Positions 23,095 to 33,533 of a DNA stretch of 64,000 nt are shown one piece after another. Where the stretch lies: NCBI RefSeq assembly GCF_963576675.1, contig NC_088916.1, positions 85,639,501 through 85,703,500 on the forward strand, written 5' to 3'. The DNA comes from Euphorbia lathyris. Taxonomy: Eukaryota > Streptophyta > Magnoliopsida > Malpighiales > Euphorbiaceae. The notes below the pieces were generated by a model that was given only the letters and a program-made list of their open reading frames with translations, made no database searches and was not told where the DNA came from. How positions within the stretch are numbered: the stretch's first letter is position 1; each line of letters begins with the position of its first letter. The position numbers were made by a program, and so were the translations under genes.

Positions 23095-23694
23095 TTGATA
23101 TAGGCTATATAACTCTTACAATGATTTGATATGTTTCGACTTCACGGCATTTGTAAGTCCATTTGTAAGCCCATTTCGACTTATGCTGAGTATTATTGCA
23201 GTTGCAGATCTACTTATTTGCAGAGGCACCACTTTGTTTTAAACAAAATTCTTATGTTTTGGTGAATGATTTGTTGTTCTTTTCACTGTTTATTTGATTA
23301 TTTGTAGTAGTTTTCTGATATAGATTGCTAATCGATTTTGCTTTGTTCTTGACGTGCTCTGGTATCAGAGTTATATGTCTTTGTATCGGTTTTGTTTTCT
23401 GCATATTGCTGTGTAATTGCGTTTTGTTTGTGTTTCAAGAATTGTTTCGTTCTTTTGATGCTTAGTTATGTGTTGAAGTGTCTCCACATAGTGTTCTGGA
23501 CTGATGATTTGGATTTAGAGTTGATGTCTATCTTGTGCTCTCACGATTTAGAGTTGATGTCTATCTAGATTTATTAAATTATGATGGCAACGTATGTATA
23601 TGAAAATTCTCCATGTAATATATATGAATCAAAGCTATTTGGCGTATTATAGAGCTCTATTCAATCTAAATTAATTTTTTTTTAAATGAAAAGG

Positions 23695-24065
23695 CATCAT
23701 TTGCATCGGCCCTTTTAAAAACCGATGCATCGGCCCTTAAATATGGCCGATGCAAATGATACAATCATTTGCATCGGCCCTTTTAAGGACCGATGCAAAT
23801 AAGGAATCATTTGCATCGGCAGTTGTAAGGGGCCGATGCAAATGATTGTGTCATTTAACGTATCTGACACATCATTTGCATCGGCCCCTTATAAAGGGCT
23901 GATGCAATAGAGGTGGCATTTGCGTCGGCCCCTTTAAGGGGCCGATGCAAATAACCACCTCATTTGCATCGGCTAGCGGCCGACGCAATAGCATTTGCAT
24001 CGAGGGCTTTTGCATCGGCCGCTGGCCGATGCAAAAGGCCCTAAACGGCCGATGCAAATGACCTT
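23695..24065. repeat. CACTA subterminal repeat array, right
   Basis: About a dozen copies of the TTTGCATCGGCC / GGCCGATGCAAA motif in alternating orientation, mirroring the left array. Several adjacent pairs form hairpin-like palindromes. Confidence 0.87.
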
Positions 24066-24489
24066 TTTTCCACTAGTGAAGAGCTTTAGAGTTTAAAAAT
24101 TCTCTATTGCAAAATTGACATGAGAAAACTCTAGACGAGTTTAATGGTTTCTTCCCATGCAAGTGAGTTTCCACGAATATAGACTGCTTGTCAGGAGACA
24201 AATCAACATTCATGGGGATGCCCATATTAAGGCCTAGCTTTGACTGACGAACCAAGTCCTCAATAGGGTGGTTTAAATCAAGAAAAACATGAATTTTGGG
24301 TTCTGGAATAGAGCTCCCTCTAACAAGCTTGTCCTCCTTACTTTTACTCATGCTCATCTTTATATCATTGGAAGCAGCCGAGATGGTAGATGAATTCGAA
24401 AGGCAAGATTCTTGGGTGATTGGCTCCATAGAAAAGAAAAACAAAAGAAAACTTGAAGCGATACCAAGAAAAATGGGATGAAGGTAGGA

Positions 24490-24499
24490 TTTATATAAA
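24490..24499 (-). promoter_or_regulatory. Probable TATA box of the zinc-finger gene
   Basis: TTTATATAAA read on the minus strand lies about 60-70 bases upstream of the ATG at 24429, a normal plant spacing. This is inferred from position and sequence only. Confidence 0.5.
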
Positions 24500-25181
24500 G
24501 GGTAAATTAAATAGAATATTTAAAAACCAATAAAAAAAATCAGACCAATTACATGATTAGTGCAAAACATTAAAGTTATGACTAATGTTATTGAGATTTA
24601 TGTTCCATTTTTCTTAATATTATTATGTGATCAATGTTTCAAATCTTAATTAGGTCAAATTTCCTCAATAAAACCTTTGACTCGGTGCATTAGTTAATTA
24701 ATTTTCCTCAATAAGTAACATTTTGTGTAGTTTTGACATAAATTCTTAATAAAAAGTTCATTCTAAATACAATTTCTATATCATTGCAACTAATCTAAAT
24801 TTGAATTAGTATATGGTAAATTCAAATCAGTAGTAAATCGAAATAATTGTTGTTACTTGAAAACTTAGTCAATATTGTTTCCACTAATTATGCCTTTTTA
24901 AATTACCTATATAATTCTCTCAAAAAAAAAAATTACCTATATAATTAATTGATTAAACATATTTTAAACAATTTGTCTAGTTTTTCAAGCTTAAACCATC
25001 TTGCTTTTAAATTATGGTTGAAATGACAAATTTTGGAACTTATAATTAAAGTGCAAAAGAAAACATATATACGAATTAGTAGGAATCATCTATATTATTA
25101 TTACTTCCAGGGTAAATAATTTATTACTCTGTACATTTCTATGTAACATGCTAGTTAATTTTTATATTTCAGTAATGCACT
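24500..25181. other. AT-rich intergenic DNA
   Basis: Upstream region of the zinc-finger gene. Nothing beyond the TATA-like site was recognised. Confidence 0.45.
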
Positions 25182-25930
25182 GTTTAATCTAGGGGTGGGC
25201 AAAAAAATCGACCAAACCGGTAACCGAACCGAAAACCGGTAATCCGAACCGGAAAAGGCGGTTAACCGAACCTGTGGTTTTCTTAATGGTTAAAAAAATA
25301 TATAGTTACCGGTTTCGGTTTCGGTTTCGGATTAGAGTTTCAAAAACCGCGGTTAACGGTTAACCGAACCGTTTAATAAATATAACCAATTTTTTTAAAA
25401 AAAAATTAATATATAATTATATAACATAGATTATAAGATTTAAAAAAAAAAAGTCTTTAACATATTATAACCTATATTAATATAAATATATAACATAGAT
25501 TATACTTGAATGTAAACTTGATGGATTAATGTTGTAATAAGCACTTTGACGAAATATTATTTATATTTCTTTATGTTTTAAATGTAAATTTGATGGATTG
25601 TTTTTTAGTTCGGTACTTAAGTTTGAATTTGAACTTTTATATGAATTCGTTTCGTTTGAATTTTTTAAATATGTATTTTAATATTGTTTAAAAATTTAGG
25701 TTTGGGTAAAAATTATGGTTAACCGTTGATTTTTGGTTAACTGGTGAGAATTGGTTAAAAACCGTTAACCGAAAAACCTAACCGAAATTAATGGTTAACC
25801 GATTGTATGGTTAACCGATTGATATGGACCGGTTTCGGTTTGGATGATTAAAAAACCGTTGATAATGGTTCGGTTAATTTTTTTGACTAATGGACCGGTT
25901 AACCGAACCGTGCCCACCCCTAGTTTAATC
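25182..25930. mobile_element. hAT-type MITE, 733 bp, with 8-bp target duplication
   Basis: The element 25190-25922 begins TAGGGGTGGGCA and ends TGCCCACCCCTA. It is flanked by GTTTAATC at 25182-25189 and 25923-25930. An 8-base duplication and the AGGGGTGGGC terminus are typical of plant hAT-derived MITEs. Both subterminal regions are packed with copies of CGGTTAACCGAACC-like motifs in both orientations, around an AT-rich core. No transposase. Confidence 0.93.
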
Positions 25931-27150
25931 CGGATCTTTTGGTCTATACAATAGTTTCGTCCTTTATAGAAACTAAATTATTTAATAATTCAAATATTCA
26001 AGAAATTAAAATACAAGAACTAACCAATGTGTTAGGTAAAGACATAATAACTAAATTATCATTTTCTTCTAATGACTAGAAATATAAGTATTTCAAATAT
26101 AATTTCACATTTGCTTTTATGTTGCATTTTAAATGATGGTTTTCTTTTGACGGTAAAATGATGGTTTTTAGTTGTATATTTTTCCTCTTCAAGGGAAAAT
26201 TATTAATTGAGTTACTTTTCTTTTTTAAGCACCTTCCAAAACAAAGAAAAACTCTTCATAACAAAAAGCAAATCGAAACAAAGAAAAACTAAATGTATTT
26301 TTCACTTTCAATTTTTTTCTGAATGATTTTTAATATATATTTGTAATTTTATCCATTTTTAGCAAAATAAATTTTTTTGCTCAATATTATTAAAATGAGA
26401 AAAAATATTAATTCAATTTTATTATTTTATAAATAAATAATGATACTTTGTTTATGCATTCCATGTACAGATTTTCCATGTATCATTGTTCTTTGGTTGT
26501 GTTCACACTGAACTCTTTCTAGATGCATACCTTATGCTATCTATTTGTGATCAATCATCTGAATCCTAGAAATGCGACCTTAGTAAATTGAGATGGTCAT
26601 ATGTTAGGTATTACCCGTTGTTTGCACCATAATTAATTTTTTGACTTTTAATTATTTTTAATATATTAATTGGCTACGTCTAAGTATAGTTTTCTAAAGT
26701 GGACATCAAGGGAGACTTAAAGTGAACTTAGGGGAACCAAGAGCCATTTAATATTTTAATGTGTTTTTTATGAGCCAATTGAAAAACAGGAAAAATAGAA
26801 AGCCTGAAAATCAATCCATCGTGGAAGTCAAAATGGAGCGGTTACTCAATGTGATGGAGACGTGGATTAGTGGAAAGAAGCAGGAAGTTACCTCCAACGT
26901 GAAGAAATCATGATGACAACTTCCCAACTCAACAACTCAACAACTCAACATACACAAGCCAAAACTCTAGCAAATTATCCTTAGACTTCAGCATCATTTA
27001 CAATTCTCAATTGTTCCCTTAGATTTAATTTTCAGATCCAAAGTTCATTCATTTTTCAGTACATTTTTATTTTATTTTTTGTTCAATCATTTCTGTAAGG
27101 TCGGTATCGTTTTGATAATGGAATCTTTGGAATTTTTCGGTCTCTTTATT
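25931..27150. other. AT-rich intergenic DNA
   Basis: No supported gene. A short run of CAACTCAACAACTCAACA-like tandem repeats occurs near 26925-26950. Confidence 0.45.
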
Positions 27151-27169
27151 CCATACAATCATTTGATAA

Positions 27170-27951
27170 TTAGAAGTTAGTTAAGCACAATTTTATTCTA
27201 TAGTTCGAGAATACTATAATTCTCTGGTACGCCCGCAATTTCCCACGAAAGAGCCAAACAAAAATTAGTACACCCACTGGGACCCAATCACAATGCCACC
27301 GAAAAAAATTGATAAGAGCAACAAAGATCCAGTTTGAACAGAATTTTGCAATAGAAACTGTCTCAATAAATGAGCTTCTGTTTCCTTCCACGTAACATGC
27401 ATCTATTGTCTTGCTGAGTTCTGTTGTTGATCTCTTCTCTACTGATTCATAATATCTTTCTGTTCTACTTGTGGAGCACTCATTGCAGTAGCCTACATCT
27501 CTTTTACTGTTTCTGAGAAGAAAGCATATTGGGTTAGTGGTTTCCTGAAAAGAAGGCATAGAGTTTAACCTCAGTTCAGTAGAAATAAAGTCATCTGATG
27601 TTTATATGGATTTGAGACATTAAAAAAAAAAGAGAAATCTTGCCTCAACTTCTCATATTGTTCGACTAGGCAAATTAGATCAGTTGCCCTCTCTTGCATT
27701 GGAATTAAAAGTCGTCGTTCACTCTTTGATTTTTTGTGTTGTTGCGTACAAGGTTTCTTTTTACCCCATCTTATGTTCAGCTTATCAATCATGTTGTCTT
27801 GTGAAAGCATCCTCAATATGTCCCTGATTGAGAACATAAAGATAATGGGTCAAGTCATTTGAATCATATTATATCGTGGGTCTATGTGTATAATATATTG
27901 CCGATTTAATATGATACGTCAGAATTAACAATGAACAATAATGAATTCTCA

Positions 27952-28010
<59 letters not shown>

Positions 28011-28112
28011 AGTTCACAATTGTTATCGTGAGTGCCGAGAAAATATGCTGATGCAGTAACATCATGACATAAATTTTCCTCCTCTTTCTTCACAATTGTT
28101 TTTCCTGCACAA
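27170..28112 (-). pseudogene. Unrecognised repeated-module locus, copy 2
   Basis: Minus-strand coding-like blocks occur here. One (28112 to about 28022, after a CAG acceptor) encodes GKTIVKKEEENLCHDVTASA then YFLGTHDN. Two others follow at about 27837-27571 and 27559-27320. The first block is clearly related to the block at 32056-31908. The last (reading GYCNECSTSRTERYYES and TIDACYVEGN) is clearly related to the segment at 30340-30200. The protein family was not recognised. Stops and frame changes between blocks suggest decay or alternative exons. Confidence 0.4.
27954..28002. repeat. (TA)n microsatellite
   Basis: About 49 bases of uninterrupted TA dinucleotides followed by TGTATGTA. Confidence 0.95.
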
Positions 28113-30040
28113 AATTAAGAAAGTTAAAATCTTTATTTTTTCTTGCTACTATTTTAGGGACAATCGCTTGTTTGTATTCTATTGAGGATGATTGGAGCAC
28201 AAGTATGTTCCTTCATGGTTCTAAATGACATCAAATATGAAGTCTCTCTATTTACATGGATATAACAACTAGAAATAGAAATAAGCATCCTTAACCATCA
28301 CATCTAAATTTAAATAGTGAAGCTAGCAAATCAGAAACTATTTGAATGTCGTCATTATAACAGAAGGGTTTTGAAAATTATCTTTCATCTAGAAACAGTC
28401 CAAAGAGAAAATATTTGCAAAATGTAATTAGTAAGAAAACTAACCATTTTTTATTTTTGAGATCAATGAACACAAATTGGCATAAAAAGAAAAGAAAAAG
28501 GGGAATATGAAAAAAGATACACATGTGACTCACCTTGTGTGCTTATTGAATGCTTCTCAACAATCTTCAGATCATTATAAATGAATTAAATAAGGAGCAA
28601 AAACTTCAACAACAACAACGAAGTGGTAAAACTACAGTAGATCTGTTAATAATCCCAAACCAAGATGAAGCTGGAAATTAGATTATTGGTTGGAGAAAAA
28701 GCATATGAGAGAAGGAATGAGAGGAGGCTGAGATGCTTGTTTATTTTTTTAGATCCAATTGAAATGCTTGTTTAATTTTTTAGATCCAATTGAGATGCTT
28801 GTTTACATTTTTAGACATATTATAAAAATGGTTAATTATAAAAGTTATCCAATGTGATTTTGTTAGGTTCGAGTAAATTAGTGACTTTTATTGTCTAATT
28901 TTAAAGTTCAATGACCATTAATGTTTTTACCCAAAACTTAATATATTAAATTGCTGAATATAGGGAATAGTAGTATTGGATAGTGTTCCTCTCAATTCAT
29001 TTAGTTAATTTGCTCCTTTTTGTTCATTTAGTTGAGTAAAATAAGATGAATTTAATAAGTTTCTAAATCAATTGACTAAGGGTCAAAATTAACTCCAATT
29101 TTAGAAATTCCCAAATGAATTGTATTTAGGTAATGAAATTTTAGATATGAAACTCGCATTGCCCGTCACTTACTGGTTAAGAGTTTTTAATTGTACAATC
29201 ATCATTACGTGAGATATATTGAGATAAAATGAAATTCAGGTACTAAAGTGTGAACTGAACTAAAGTTCACATAGATATGACTCATTGAAAGATCATGAAA
29301 TCACTTATTGGGGAAAAAATGAAATAGAACCCTGACTGTTTGGTCACAGAAGCTCTAATACCATGTCATATCATGAAACCAATTTAAAAAATAGTGCTTC
29401 AGGGTTCTTGCTTTTATATCTACCATCTTTTTAATTGTTTCCTCCATTATAATGATTATTAGACTTGTCATACTTGTTATCCACTTCAATTTCTTTTCCA
29501 TCAAACTTATTAGGGGTTGCAAAGGCAAAATAAATTAAGATACATAAAACTCATAATTACAGCTAAAAATAATCCTTATTAATAAAGCTCAAATGCATAC
29601 ACATTATGTACATTGAAATTTCAATTTTTTTATGTATTTATGAATATGGGATTCAATGATCTAAAATGTGCAAAAGCAAGATATTTGATTTATAAATGAA
29701 TTGGATGACTCTTTAGTGGCCAAAAACATATAGCAAGAACTCTTTAGTGGCCAAAAACATATAGCAAGAAATAAAAACTGATGCAGCAACCATTAACAAA
29801 AGAATCAATCAAACAGTTGCAAACTAAAACAACAAAAGAACTTGCCATTTTATGCAATAAGAATTACACTAATGCCACTTGATAAAAAAAATAAAAATAA
29901 ACTACACAAGTCTATAATTTAACACCATAATGAACAATTGTTCCAAAACAAAAACTTCATGGTTCTTTCTTTAGATAATGCAAATTTAAAAACAAAGATG
30001 GATAAGTTAACCTAAACAAGAAATTAGTAATTCTAAACTT
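28113..30040. other. AT-rich DNA with short tandem repeats
   Basis: No supported gene. Three imperfect copies of a unit of about 33 bases containing GATGCTTGTTTA...TTTTTAGATCCAATTGA lie at about 28728-28815. A direct duplication of about 33 bases (CTCTTTAGTGGCCAAAAACA) lies at about 29709-29770. Confidence 0.5.
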
Positions 30041-30345
30041 CAATTTACTTGTAGCCTCCTACCATCTTAGTGCTACACTGCAATTAGTGTTCCATATTTT
30101 TTTTTCTTCTGATTGGTATGGGTGCCCAGAAGAACAGTTATCTTTTTGTCCATCAATCCAATCTTTTTGTTGCTTGTCTGACAATAATTCTTGTATATCA
30201 GCAATTTGAACATAATTTTGAGATAGAAACTGTCTCATTAAATGAGTTTTTGTTTCCTTCCACATAACATGCATCTATTGTCTTGCTGAATCATAATATC
30301 CTTATGCACTACTTATGAAGCACTTATTGCAGTAGCCTACCTCTC
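30040..30345 (-). pseudogene. Unrecognised repeated-module locus, copy 3
   Basis: The minus strand contains a segment (about 30340-30200) closely similar at the base level to 27500-27325. It shares TAACATGCATCTATTGTCTT on the plus strand. A second segment (about 30160-30060), whose DNA resembles the LGTH...QKKKK part of the module at 32056-31908, sits out of frame in a longer reading frame. No protein family is recognised. The arrangement shows that parts of one locus were duplicated over about 5 kb. Confidence 0.4.
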
Positions 30346-31243
30346 TCTTTCGGCAAGCTCAGAACCACAAAACTTTGATCACTAATTGATTGATTTGACG
30401 TATCATTTATGTCATCTTCAAAATCTGAAATACACAACATTGGTTCCTCAATTGTTGAGTCTCTCATTGCTTCATGAGATGTTGACTTCAGGGAAAGTGT
30501 GCAACCAGAGACATTAACACTGAACTTTATAAAATGAATAGACCAACTTTCAATGATTTCCTCTTTATCTAGCACCCAATTTATGTCGATTTGGTACCAG
30601 GAGGAACTTTTTTTTTTTAAATACTAAACAGAGAGGCAACAATGGATAGCATGAAAAAAGCATGATCTCTGCCAATTATAATCAAGAGTTGCTAAACAAT
30701 GTAACTTACTGAAGGTTCATGGACTAGGTAAGGAAATTTGTTAAGAATGCTCACTATATTTCCAAGACAAGCAATGAGTGAGTCCCCTTGCTGTCTTGCA
30801 AAATCAGTTTCGGAATCCTGAACGCTTTTCGGGTCAGTCACTCCATGTTCTGCTGTCCCAGGAAGATTGCCTTGAACTACAACAAGGATCGTTTCTGCAT
30901 TCTGAGACAGATTCTGAAACGCGGCCAGTTCTTCTTCTCCTAATTGTCCCATTATCTTGTTTTTTTGTGCGCGTACGATCTTTTTGGGGCTCTTTTGAGG
31001 TTCATCTTCAGCATTGGTACCAGGAGGAACTTGAATTGAAATAGTCAGCTCTTCCAGAGTTTGAGTCCATGAATGATTCTCCATGTCTAGACCATTGCCT
31101 TCATTTGGGTCTTTTTTCTCTTTCTCCACTGATGACTTTGGGTACTGAAGCTTCTAGGTTTGGGCTTAGTCGAAGTATGGGACATGTACTTTAGATGATG
31201 GAAATGATGGTGATTGTAGAACCACTGCTGTTTGTGATGCCAT
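30346..31243 (-). pseudogene. NudC/BOBBER-like CS-domain pseudogene with a retroposed insert
   Basis: Reading the minus strand from ATG 31243, the sequence has two early stops and then GNGLDMENHSWTQTLEELTI and SIQVPPGT. This is the start of the CS domain of NudC-family co-chaperones (plant BOBBER proteins). The frame is then broken by an inserted sequence (30610-31013). After the insert, VPPGTKST resumes the NudC pattern with stops before it decays (30592-30346). A plant NudC is about 300 residues; only the region around the first CS-domain strand can be recognised, so this is a relic. Confidence 0.6.
30591..31032 (-). mobile_element. Poly(A)-tailed retroposed insert with 19-bp target duplication
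   Basis: The bases TTGGTACCAGGAGGAACTT occur at 30591-30609 and again at 31014-31032. Between them is a 404-base insert. On the minus strand it starts TGCTGAAGATGAACC and ends in TTTAAAAAAAAA next to the second repeat. The insert has an open frame of about 100 residues (IMGQLGEEELAAFQNLSQNA and similar) of unrecognised family. A target duplication of this size plus a 3' A tail is the signature of LINE-mediated retroposition. Confidence 0.8.
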
Positions 31244-31907
31244 GTGCCTGCACATAATCATTTTTAACTAATTTGTCACTTATATATAATTTAATTTGAA
31301 GCACTATATCTGAAATATTTCAAGTTGTGACATGGTTGGTGCAAATTACATGTATATATGTATCTAGGCATGCACTTGTCTATGTATATGCACATGTACC
31401 AGTGTTTATATTATATACATTAGAGCTTCTCAAATAGTTTATAATAAAGGCTATTCTCAAATCTTTAGCCGAACAATTACTAATAATAAAAGTACTTTCT
31501 TTTGAGAAGAGCATTTCTACATTCATTGAAGAGAATATAAAGTTCAAAACATGTATTTAACTATTATATTATTGCTCAATTTGGTATTATAAGAATATAT
31601 TCACCATTTTGTATGTAACTATTGTTTGTATATTAATTCCCATAAATTCTGAAGACCATGGAACACATATGCATGTAATATATCAAATACCTAAGAATAA
31701 CAACAGAAATTATTGAATCATTTTTCTCAACTATTAAAGTATACAAGTCATTAGGATTTGAATATAGCAGTTGATCATGCAACTTGAGAACACAATGAAT
31801 CAAAATAAAAACATCATATTTTTCGGTTTAAATAATGCAGATTTAACAAGTAAAAGAAACATGTTAATAATAATAAGAGATTTATCATTCTAAACATCAA
31901 GTAACAC
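31244..31907. other. AT-rich intergenic DNA
   Basis: No supported feature between the NudC relic and the small ORF at 31908. Confidence 0.4.
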
Positions 31908-32248
31908 GGGAGTTTATTCGCCGACAACATTCTGCAATCGTTGCTTGAATATCTTTTTTTTTCTTCTGAGTTGCATGAGTGCCTAAAACATCAACTGAAG
32001 CACTCACATCTAGACATGGATTTTCTTCCAATTTCATTACCGTTGTTTTTCCTGTACAAAATTAAAATTATCATATGAATTAATAAAGTTAAAATTAACC
32101 TTCTTTTCAATTAAAATCAGCATTTGAATAAAAATTAGCACATCTTAAGTTTTTTGGGATAGGTAGATCTATTCAAATATCTTTTAATCACAACATTTTA
32201 CAAAAAAAATAAGACTATATTCCAGATTTTTACACATTTATTCACGTT

Positions 32249-32308
<60 letters not shown>

Positions 32309-32420
32309 AAAGACCTTGTAAAAATATATTCAGGATCTATTCAGATTTCCCAAATGGGTTTCAAAAAAACAAATATATGAACTGCACAATGGCTTACCTT
32401 CCTTGCTCGCCTCATCAGCC
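31908..32420 (-). CDS. Small two-exon gene model, module copy 1, unknown function
   Basis: Exon A contains MADEASKEG (ATG on the minus strand at about 32422) and ends at a GT donor near 32397. The acceptor at about 32057 (TACAG) leads to exon B, GKTTVMKLEENPCLDVSASV then DVLGTHATQKKKKDIQATIA, with a TGA near 31908. The two exons join in phase 1 to give about 60 residues. The frame is also open upstream of the Met (residues including NKKDYLELAPNRYNGEAEPS), so the start is uncertain. A (TA)n run lies in the intron. No family was recognised. Related modules at 28.1 kb and 30.1 kb show it belongs to a locally duplicated set. Confidence 0.4.
32253..32306. repeat. (TA)n microsatellite
   Basis: About 54 bases of TA dinucleotides within the intron-like gap of the small gene model. 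Confidence 0.95.
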
Positions 32421-32949
32421 ATGGTTATATATCTCTCTACAGAATAGGTCGATGAAGGCTGTGAGGGCTCTGCCTCTCCATTATATCTATTCGGAGCTAA
32501 TTCCAAATAGTCTTTTTTGTTGATATGAGATCTGATCAAATATGATACTCAAAGTTAGATCTCTCTAAATCTAACATATCAATCACCTTTGACAATAAAT
32601 TTCTTTATTCTGTTGATTAAAATTACTTAAAAATAAAAGAAATTGTGAATGAGAGACAAAGATGAATAGAAGAGACTGACCTGATCTTATTTTTGGAAAA
32701 AAAATTGCAAGAGAAGAGAAGCTCTATCAAACTGGTTTTCAAAGACACTGAATGAGAAGACAGCGAATTAAAAGAGCATCAATTAGGGTTTTATTGAATT
32801 AGTTAACAGAGAAAAATGCAAAGGTCAAAGCCCAATATTCTATTTGGCTTTATATAAAGAGAACCCAAACTATTTGTTTTTGTTCTTTAAAAAACATAAT
32901 AAAAAAAATTAAGGGAGCTATAATTCTTCCAAAAAAAATTGAGCTCAAA

Positions 32950-33349
32950 GTAATATTAGGGATAATGTGCAAAAATATCAGTAACGTTTAAATTCAGACG
33001 TAATTTTACCACTAACATTCATATGGTGCAATTTTAGACCTTTTAATTGGCAGCCATAAGCAATCGATCAATTTGAGAAATAATTCATTAAACTTCCTTC
33101 TCGGTCATTAAACTTGACATCTACACTTTACATTTTAATCTCCAATTCAATTATTAAACCACAAAAATGTCACGTTTTTAAACGAACTCATATGCAATGG
33201 GTGTAAAATCAACTCAACTTGCCAACGTTAGGGGTAAAATTGATCTTGGCAAGGCCAGAGGTAAAATTGCACCATTTTAGATATTAAAGGTAAAGTTGCT
33301 TCTGCCCATAAAATATAAGGGTATTTTTACACCTTATCCGTTAATATTA
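32950..33349. mobile_element. MULE-like MITE, 382 bp
   Basis: The element at about 32959-33340 has inverted ends GGGATAATGTGCAAAAATA and, on the opposite strand, CGGATAAGGTGTAAAAATAC. It is bordered by GTAATATTA and TTAATATTA (8 of 9 bases shared), fitting a 9-base MULE-type duplication. Internal palindromic segments read GGTAAAATTGCACC and similar. No coding potential. Confidence 0.65.
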
Positions 33350-33479
33350 AGAAAACACAATTATTTAACATTTAAAGTTATATATATGAAATTCCGAGCA
33401 CATAAGTCTTAAATTGCTTCTGCATTTGGGCCCATCGCTTCAGTTGGGCCTATATATATTAGTCTCCATAAGCCCAACA
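33341..33479 (-). repeat. Copia 3' LTR fragment, minus strand
   Basis: On the minus strand a polypurine tract (CAGGTGGGAGA, about 33491-33481) precedes TGTTGGGCTTATGGAG at 33479, the LTR start. A TATATATA promoter-like stretch lies near 33451-33458. The LTR is cut off or obscured at the MITE near 33340. Confidence 0.6.
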
Positions 33480-33533
33480 ATCTCCCACCTGGAGACTAAA
33501 TCCTCCATCTGATGGTAGTGTCATGCCTTTAAC

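Larger units (their letters stand above)
19587..24078. mobile_element. Complete non-autonomous CACTA transposon (4,492 bp) carrying host gene fragments
   Basis: The left end is CACTAGTGGAAAAATGGTCA and the right end is its inverted counterpart TTTTTTCCACTAGTG. The inverted match extends through GGTCATTTGCATCGGC with one or two differences. Both ends are flanked by AAG (19584-19586 and 24079-24081), the 3-base target duplication of CACTA elements. Arrays of an ATTTGCATCGGCCCTT-type motif in both orientations occupy the first 230 and last 370 bases. No transposase motif was found, so it must be mobilised in trans. The interior holds fragments of at least four unrelated host genes, all read on the + strand, with splice-like junctions retained. 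Confidence 0.95.
19138..24429 (-). pseudogene. C2H2 zinc-finger/EAR repressor gene, split by a CACTA transposon
   Basis: A plant single-finger C2H2 transcription-factor gene read right to left. Exon 1 begins at ATG 24429 (MEPITQES; an in-frame ATG at 24444 is an alternative). It runs to 24082, is interrupted by the transposon, and resumes at 19583-19529. A 131-base phase-1 intron (19528-19398; GT...AG) leads to exon 2 (19397-19138). The pieces together would encode about 221 residues. The finger is FSCQFCNREFLNSKAL (residues 102-117) and continues GGHKKAHKKEH after the insertion, so the SKALGGH helix motif is cut in two. Two EAR-like repression motifs are present: FLDLNHP near residue 50 and DLSLKL at the C-terminus. 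Apart from the insertion the frame is intact, so disruption looks recent. Confidence 0.88.

Noticed and set aside
27954..28002. Regulatory or origin-like AT tract
   Set aside because: It is a simple TA microsatellite like three others in the window.
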